Assembly: GCA_017473115.1 (NCBI GenBank)
Contig: JAFUNC010000002.1
Span: forward strand, 1 to 64,000
Source of the DNA: Lachnospiraceae bacterium
Lineage (GTDB): Bacteria > Bacillota > Clostridia > Lachnospirales > Lachnospiraceae
Direction: 5' to 3'
DNA length: 64,000 nucleotides
Each line of letters opens with the position of its first letter. Position 1 is the first letter of the stretch. Shown here piece by piece: positions 60,305-64,000 of this stretch. The notes under the pieces are model-generated. The model ran no database searches, was not told the DNA's origin, and was given only the letters and a program-made list of their open reading frames with translations. Position numbers and translations under genes: made by a program.

Positions 60305-61375
60305 ATGTCATCCACATTCGGAAGCAAATTAAAAGTGCAGATTTTCGGTCAGTCTCATGCAAAGGGACTTGGCGTTGTAATGGACGGTATTCCTGCCGGC
60401 TTAAAAATTGATTTGGAGGAAGTGCAGAGATTTCTTGACCGTCGTGCCGGTGGTAAGAATGCATATTCTACTGCCAGAAAAGAAGCAGACACCCCCACGA
60501 TTTTAAGCGGATTAGTGGGAGATACCACCTGTGGTGCGCCCCTTTGTGCGATTTTCGAGAATGCAAATACCCGTTCCGGCGATTATGACAAATTGCAAGG
60601 GAATTTAAGACCGTCACATGCGGATTATGCGGCTTGGGTAAAATATAATGGTTTTCAGGATAAGAGTGGTGGCGGACAGTTTTCAGGCCGTTTGACTCTG
60701 CCTTTGTGTTTTGCGGGAGCGGTATGTATTCAGTTGTTAAGACAGCAGGGAATTAACGTATATTCGCATATTTTATCCATTGGAGAAATTCAGGATGAAA
60801 AGTATGATTTGGTTAACATAAATACTAAAATCTATGAACCGGGCGAGTTTCCGACATTGAGTTCGGAAGTAGGCGCGCAGATGGTTGATTTTATGACACA
60901 GGTTGCCAAAGAAGGCGATTCCGTGGGCGGTATTGTGGAATGTGCTTTTACGGGCATGCCCGTAGGCGTGGGTGAGCCGATTTATGATAATGTGGAGAGT
61001 TGCATTTCCCATGTGATGTTCGGTGTGCCTGCGGTAAAAGGTATCGAATTCGGCATGGGATTTGATGGTGTAAAACAGCGCGGAAGTCAGTGCAACGATG
61101 CCTTTTATTTGGACGGCGATACCGTGAAAACCAAGACGAACAATTCCGGCGGAATTCAGGGCGGTATTACCAATGGTATGCCTGTGGTATTCCGCGTGGC
61201 ATTAAAACCTACGCCGTCCATCTACAAGGTGCAGGATACGGTTAATTTCCGTGACAAAAAAGAAGTAAACTTCCAAATCGAAGGTCGCCACGATCCCTGC
61301 ATCGTGCCCAGAGCTTTGCCTTGTGTGGAGGCAGCTGCGGCTGTGGCGTTGTATGATTTGTTGTTGCAGAAGTAA
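60305..61375 (+). CDS. aroC: Chorismate synthase
   Basis: A 356-residue FMN-dependent lyase converting EPSP to chorismate. Conserved segments: FGQSHAKGLGVVMDGIPAG, DRRAGGKNAYSTARKE, RPSHADYA, the Gly-rich GGGQFSGRLTLP and RHDPCIVPRALP. The chain is slightly shorter than enterobacterial AroC but complete. AAAAGGTGATGAG precedes the start, with a GTTTACATAA motif 20 bp further up. It resumes the aromatic cluster after the accessory insert. Confidence 0.96.
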   Translation: MSSTFGSKLKVQIFGQSHAKGLGVVMDGIPAGLKIDLEEVQRFLDRRAGGKNAYSTARKEADTPTILSGLVGDTTCGAPLCAIFENANTRSGDYDKLQGNLRPSHADYAAWVKYNGFQDKSGGGQFSGRLTLPLCFAGAVCIQLLRQQGINVYSHILSIGEIQDEKYDLVNINTKIYEPGEFPTLSSEVGAQMVDFMTQVAKEGDSVGGIVECAFTGMPVGVGEPIYDNVESCISHVMFGVPAVKGIEFGMGFDGVKQRGSQCNDAFYLDGDTVKTKTNNSGGIQGGITNGMPVVFRVALKPTPSIYKVQDTVNFRDKKEVNFQIEGRHDPCIVPRALPCVEAAAAVALYDLLLQK

Positions 61376-61377
61376 AA

Positions 61378-61520
61378 GTTGACATAATGAATATATTTTA
61401 TGTTAACAACAATAAAGACAATGCTGAAAACAAGAGTTGACATAATGCGATAAATTTATGTCGACCACAAAAACGTAAAACAATAAGTGGAGTTTACATA
61501 ATTGTTATGTTATGTAAAAC
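61378..61520. promoter_or_regulatory. Three evenly spaced palindromes before rsmH
   Basis: Each unit is GTT(G/T)ACATAA, about 10 bp, then a near complement: 61378-61387/61398-61407, 61436-61445/61456-61465 and 61492-61501/61510-61519. Centres are 58 and about 56 bp apart. They look like sites for a dimeric regulator or an architectural protein. Confidence 0.55.
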
Positions 61521-61536
61521 AAAAAGGAAATATTAC

Positions 61537-62595
61537 ATGAATAATCAACAAAACGATGCGGTTCCCCACAAGAGAAGAGTACGCTATAAAGGCACCCATC
61601 CAAAAAAATTTCATGAAAAGTATAAAGAGGCCAATCCGGAGAAGTATGCCGATACCATTGAGAAGGTTATTGCAAAAGGCAGTACGCCTGCAGGAATGCA
61701 CATATCCATTATGGTAGATGAAATTTTGGATGTGTTAAAAATCCAACCGGGAGAACAAGGTTTGGATGCGACACTGGGTTACGGCGGGCACACCAAGGCA
61801 ATGTTACAGTGCCTGAACGGCAACGGTCATATGTATGCGTTGGATATTGATCCCATCGAAAGCGTAAAGACCAAGGTGCGTTTGGAAGCACAGGGCTTTG
61901 GGGAAGATATTTTAACCATAAAGCATATTAATTTTGCTAAAATTGATGAGGTGAGCAAAGAAGCCGGAAAATTTGATTTTGTATTAGCAGATTTGGGCGT
62001 ATCGTCTATGCAGATTGACAATCCGGAGAGAGGGTTTTCTTATAAGGTGGACGGACCTCTGGATTTGCGACTGAATCCGGAACAGGGCGAGTCGGCAGCT
62101 GAGCGTCTTAAAAATATTACCCGTGAAGAGTTTGTATATATGATGCAGGAAAACTCAGACGAACCTTATGCGGTTGAAATTGCTAAGGTTGTATTTGATG
62201 ATATGCGAAGAGGGAAATATATCGAGACAACAACTGACCTAAAGAAGGCCATTGAGAAGGCATTGGTATATGTTCCGGCAAAGGAGCGCACGGAGGCAGT
62301 GAAAAAATCCTGCGCAAGGGTTTTTCAGGCATTGCGCATTGATGTAAACAGCGAGTTTGAAGTGTTATATGAATTCTTGGAAAAACTTCCTGATGTATTA
62401 AATCCCGGTGCAAGAGTGGCCATTCTTACATTCCACTCCGGCGAGGACCGATTGGTGAAGAAATCTTTTAAGCAACTTGCTAAGGAAGGGATTTACAGTG
62501 AGGTTTCTGATGAGGTAATCAGACCCACAGTTGCGGAATGCACAAGAAATCCCAGAGCGAAATCAACCAAGCTTCGTTGGGCAATTCGGGCATAG
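61537..62595 (+). CDS. rsmH: 16S rRNA (cytosine-1402-N4)-methyltransferase, long form
   Basis: A 352-residue SAM-dependent methyltransferase modifying 16S rRNA C1402. The SAM motif GLDATLGYGGHT, DLGVSSMQID, FSYKVDGPLDLR and FHSGEDRLVKK are all clear. It carries an N-terminal basic extension of about 50 residues (KRRVRYKGTHPKKF) not found in standard RsmH of about 310 residues. ATG 61537 has AAAGGAAA upstream. RsmH genes normally sit in the division/cell wall cluster; this one is inside the aro cluster, so it may be a second copy. Confidence 0.93.
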   Translation: MNNQQNDAVPHKRRVRYKGTHPKKFHEKYKEANPEKYADTIEKVIAKGSTPAGMHISIMVDEILDVLKIQPGEQGLDATLGYGGHTKAMLQCLNGNGHMYALDIDPIESVKTKVRLEAQGFGEDILTIKHINFAKIDEVSKEAGKFDFVLADLGVSSMQIDNPERGFSYKVDGPLDLRLNPEQGESAAERLKNITREEFVYMMQENSDEPYAVEIAKVVFDDMRRGKYIETTTDLKKAIEKALVYVPAKERTEAVKKSCARVFQALRIDVNSEFEVLYEFLEKLPDVLNPGARVAILTFHSGEDRLVKKSFKQLAKEGIYSEVSDEVIRPTVAECTRNPRAKSTKLRWAIRA

Positions 62596-62628
62596 ATGAA
62601 GGTGCAATGTAAAAAATGTGATTAAATA

Positions 62629-62702
62629 GTTTACATAAAGCAAAAACAAACTCTAAAAAGCAAGTAACAACAAGTGTTTGTCAAATAATTGTGTTTACAT
62701 AA
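62629..62702 (+). promoter_or_regulatory. Two GTTTACATAA motifs before pheA
   Basis: Exact copies at 62629-62638 and 62693-62702, same orientation, 64 bp apart, in the pheA leader. No Phe-rich leader peptide or terminator is present there. Confidence 0.4.
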
Positions 62703-62730
62703 AACAAAAGCATAAAGCGAGGAGACAATA

Positions 62731-63867
62731 ATGGATTTAAGTGATGTAAGAGTAAAAATTGACGCGTTGGACGATCAATTGGTAGATTTGTTCAAAAAGC
62801 GCATGGACCTGGCGATGGACGTAGCGAAGGTAAAAAAAAGTGAGAATCTTCCCATTTTGAACACAGCAAGAGAGCGTGCGATTATCAATCGTCTCACCGA
62901 GAACGAAAACGACGATATGGCAGGCTATATTAAGATTCTCTATACCACTTTGTTTGACGTATCCAGGGCTTATCAGGCGGACTACCTTTATCAGACGTCT
63001 GAAATCGGCGATAAAATCAGAAAGGCTTTGGAAGAAACACCGAAGGTATTCCCTAAGCGTGCAACCGTAGCGTGCCAGGGTATCGAAGGTGCGAATTCCA
63101 TGTCAGCCTGCGAGAAGTTATTTGAGAGACCTTCCATCGTATATTTTAATTCTTTTGAAGGCGTATTTTCCGCGGTAGAACAGGGCCTTTGCCAGTATGG
63201 TATTTTACCTATTGAAAACAGCCTTCGCGGTTCGGTAATTGCCAACTATGACTTGATGAGCAAGCATCATTTTTATATTGTAAACAGTGTAAAAGTAAAG
63301 ATTAACCATTGCTTAATGGCAAAGCCCGGCACTAAGAAAAGTGATATCAAAGTGATTTATTCTCACGAGCAGGCTTTGGGACAGTGTAGTGAAATGCTTG
63401 CCAATATGGATGTCAAAGTAATTCCCTGCGAGAATACTGCGGTTGCTGCAAGAATGGTATCTGAGAGCGCAGACAATTCAGTGGCAGCACTTTCTTCCAA
63501 ACAGTGCGCAGAACTTTACCAGTTAGAGATTTTGGAAGAAAATACACAGAATAACGAAAACAATTACACCAAGTTTATTTGTATTTCCAAGAAACTGGAG
63601 ATTTATCCCGGAGCAAAGAAAATCAGTCTTATGATGACCTTGCCCCATAAGCCCGGTTCTTTGTATGAGATGATTGCTAAATTCTCTGCTTTGGGAATTA
63701 ATTTAACCAAGTTGGAGAGCAGACCGATTCCCAATAAGGATTTTGAGTTTATGTTCTATTTCGATTTGGATATATCGGTATACGATCAGGCGGTATTTAA
63801 TTTGTTTGCCCAGCTTGAACACGGTACGGAAGAATTTGAATTTATGGGATGCTATACGGAAGTGTAA
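62731..63867 (+). CDS. pheA: Bifunctional chorismate mutase/prephenate dehydratase (P-protein)
   Basis: A 378-residue enzyme: AroQ chorismate mutase at residues 1-85 (IDALDDQLVDLFKKRM), prephenate dehydratase at about 108-285 (GIEGANSMSACEKL, LPIENSLRGSV, VIYSHEQALGQCSE) and a C-terminal ACT domain at about 297-370 (PHKPGSLYEMIAKF, ESRPIPNKDFEFMFYFD) for Phe feedback. It leads from chorismate to phenylpyruvate. GAGGAG precedes the start. It lies between rsmH and aroE. Confidence 0.96.
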   Translation: MDLSDVRVKIDALDDQLVDLFKKRMDLAMDVAKVKKSENLPILNTARERAIINRLTENENDDMAGYIKILYTTLFDVSRAYQADYLYQTSEIGDKIRKALEETPKVFPKRATVACQGIEGANSMSACEKLFERPSIVYFNSFEGVFSAVEQGLCQYGILPIENSLRGSVIANYDLMSKHHFYIVNSVKVKINHCLMAKPGTKKSDIKVIYSHEQALGQCSEMLANMDVKVIPCENTAVAARMVSESADNSVAALSSKQCAELYQLEILEENTQNNENNYTKFICISKKLEIYPGAKKISLMMTLPHKPGSLYEMIAKFSALGINLTKLESRPIPNKDFEFMFYFDLDISVYDQAVFNLFAQLEHGTEEFEFMGCYTEV

Positions 63868-63925
63868 TATATAGGTATTATGCGAAAGTATAAAATCGGA
63901 TTTTTAAGGAGTATTATACGCCAAT

Positions 63926-64000
63926 ATGAAATACGGACTTTTGGGAGAAAAATTAAAACATAGTTTTTCACCGCAGATACACAATGCGTTTGGCATTGAT
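63926..64000 (+). CDS. aroE: Shikimate dehydrogenase (N-terminal part, runs off window)
   Basis: The first 25 residues, MKYGLLGEKLKHSFSPQIH and on, match the start of AroE, where SxS binds shikimate (here SFS). It reduces dehydroshikimate to shikimate with NADPH. AAGGAG lies about 14 bp upstream, rather far. The gene continues beyond the window. It belongs to the same aromatic cluster. Confidence 0.88.
   Translation, partial: MKYGLLGEKLKHSFSPQIHNAFGID

Noticed and set aside
29776-62702. GTTTACATAA as a -35 promoter box
   Set aside because: At aroC and pheA the motif lies too close to the start codon, or lacks a -10 at 16-18 bp, so it cannot be a promoter element in most cases.
62596-62730. 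Phe leader attenuator for pheA
   Set aside because: No Phe-rich ORF and no terminator stem in the leader; only GTTTACATAA motifs were seen.

Overview
The window looks like the chromosome of an anaerobic, low-GC, spore-forming Clostridia, most like a Lachnospiraceae member. The grounds are the gene families and their order: cysE-cysS-mrnC-rlmB-sigH, Firmicutes-type single-chain PurL, meso-DAP dehydrogenase, zinc-ribbon membrane proteins, a DUF6320 protein, a Cys T-box, and tRNA genes without an encoded CCA. This is inference from protein content; no 16S gene is present.

Layout. 1-3117 is accessory DNA: the tail of one gene, two small membrane proteins separated by hairpins, a short ORF remnant and a DUF1016/PDDEXK nuclease. 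3249-16917 holds purL, a reverse-strand moxR-DUF58-transglutaminase operon, a GGDEF/EAL protein with queH, and argS. 16990-18457 is a tRNA-Val/tRNA-Met pair with a duplicated tRNA 3' end and a Fic enzyme fused to an HTH domain. 18542-31090 carries an acyltransferase/DUF6320 pair, mnmA, cysK, tcdA, ispF, a GNAT, then a Cys T-box driving cysE-cysS-mrnC-rlmB-sigH, then ddh and tRNA-Thr. 31179-43832 has zinc-ribbon and SH3 envelope proteins, a GH26 enzyme, a class A PBP, yigZ, thyA-folA, a diguanylate cyclase, ilvE, an SSB-like protein and dapA. 43910-50855 has dapB, two related membrane acyltransferases flanking a eukaryotic-type hisA, csp and a PTS IIC. 50907-64000 is an aromatic amino acid supercluster: aroF-tyrA-aroB-aroA, an accessory insert (IS110, GNAT, lipoprotein, DUF1801), then aroC-rsmH-pheA-aroE.

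How the genes work together. DAHP synthase, DHQ synthase, EPSP synthase, chorismate synthase and shikimate dehydrogenase lead to chorismate, which TyrA and PheA take to Tyr and Phe. A leader peptide with a Phe/Tyr run and a competing terminator/antiterminator precedes aroF, so the cluster probably senses charged tRNA-Phe/tRNA-Tyr by ribosome-stalling attenuation. Cysteine supply and charging are controlled by the T-box. dapA, dapB and ddh give the one-step dehydrogenase route to meso-DAP for the wall, which the class A PBP polymerises.

Most notable non-coding content: (1) a family of three nested palindromes of about 215-225 bp (7103-7318, 53109-53324, 54483-54708) whose outer arms differ between copies yet stay self-complementary; (2) the Phe/Tyr attenuator; (3) a bridge-RNA-like double hairpin upstream of the IS110 recombinase, with the IS sitting in a diverged tandem array of about 62 bp period; (4) a leader-ORF/anti-Shine-Dalgarno arrangement before a GNAT gene; (5) the 10-mer GTTTACATAA, over-represented between genes and forming three evenly spaced palindromes before rsmH; (6) two tRNA 3'-end fragments close to their parent tRNAs. 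All coordinates, pairings and spacings were read by eye and no search was run.
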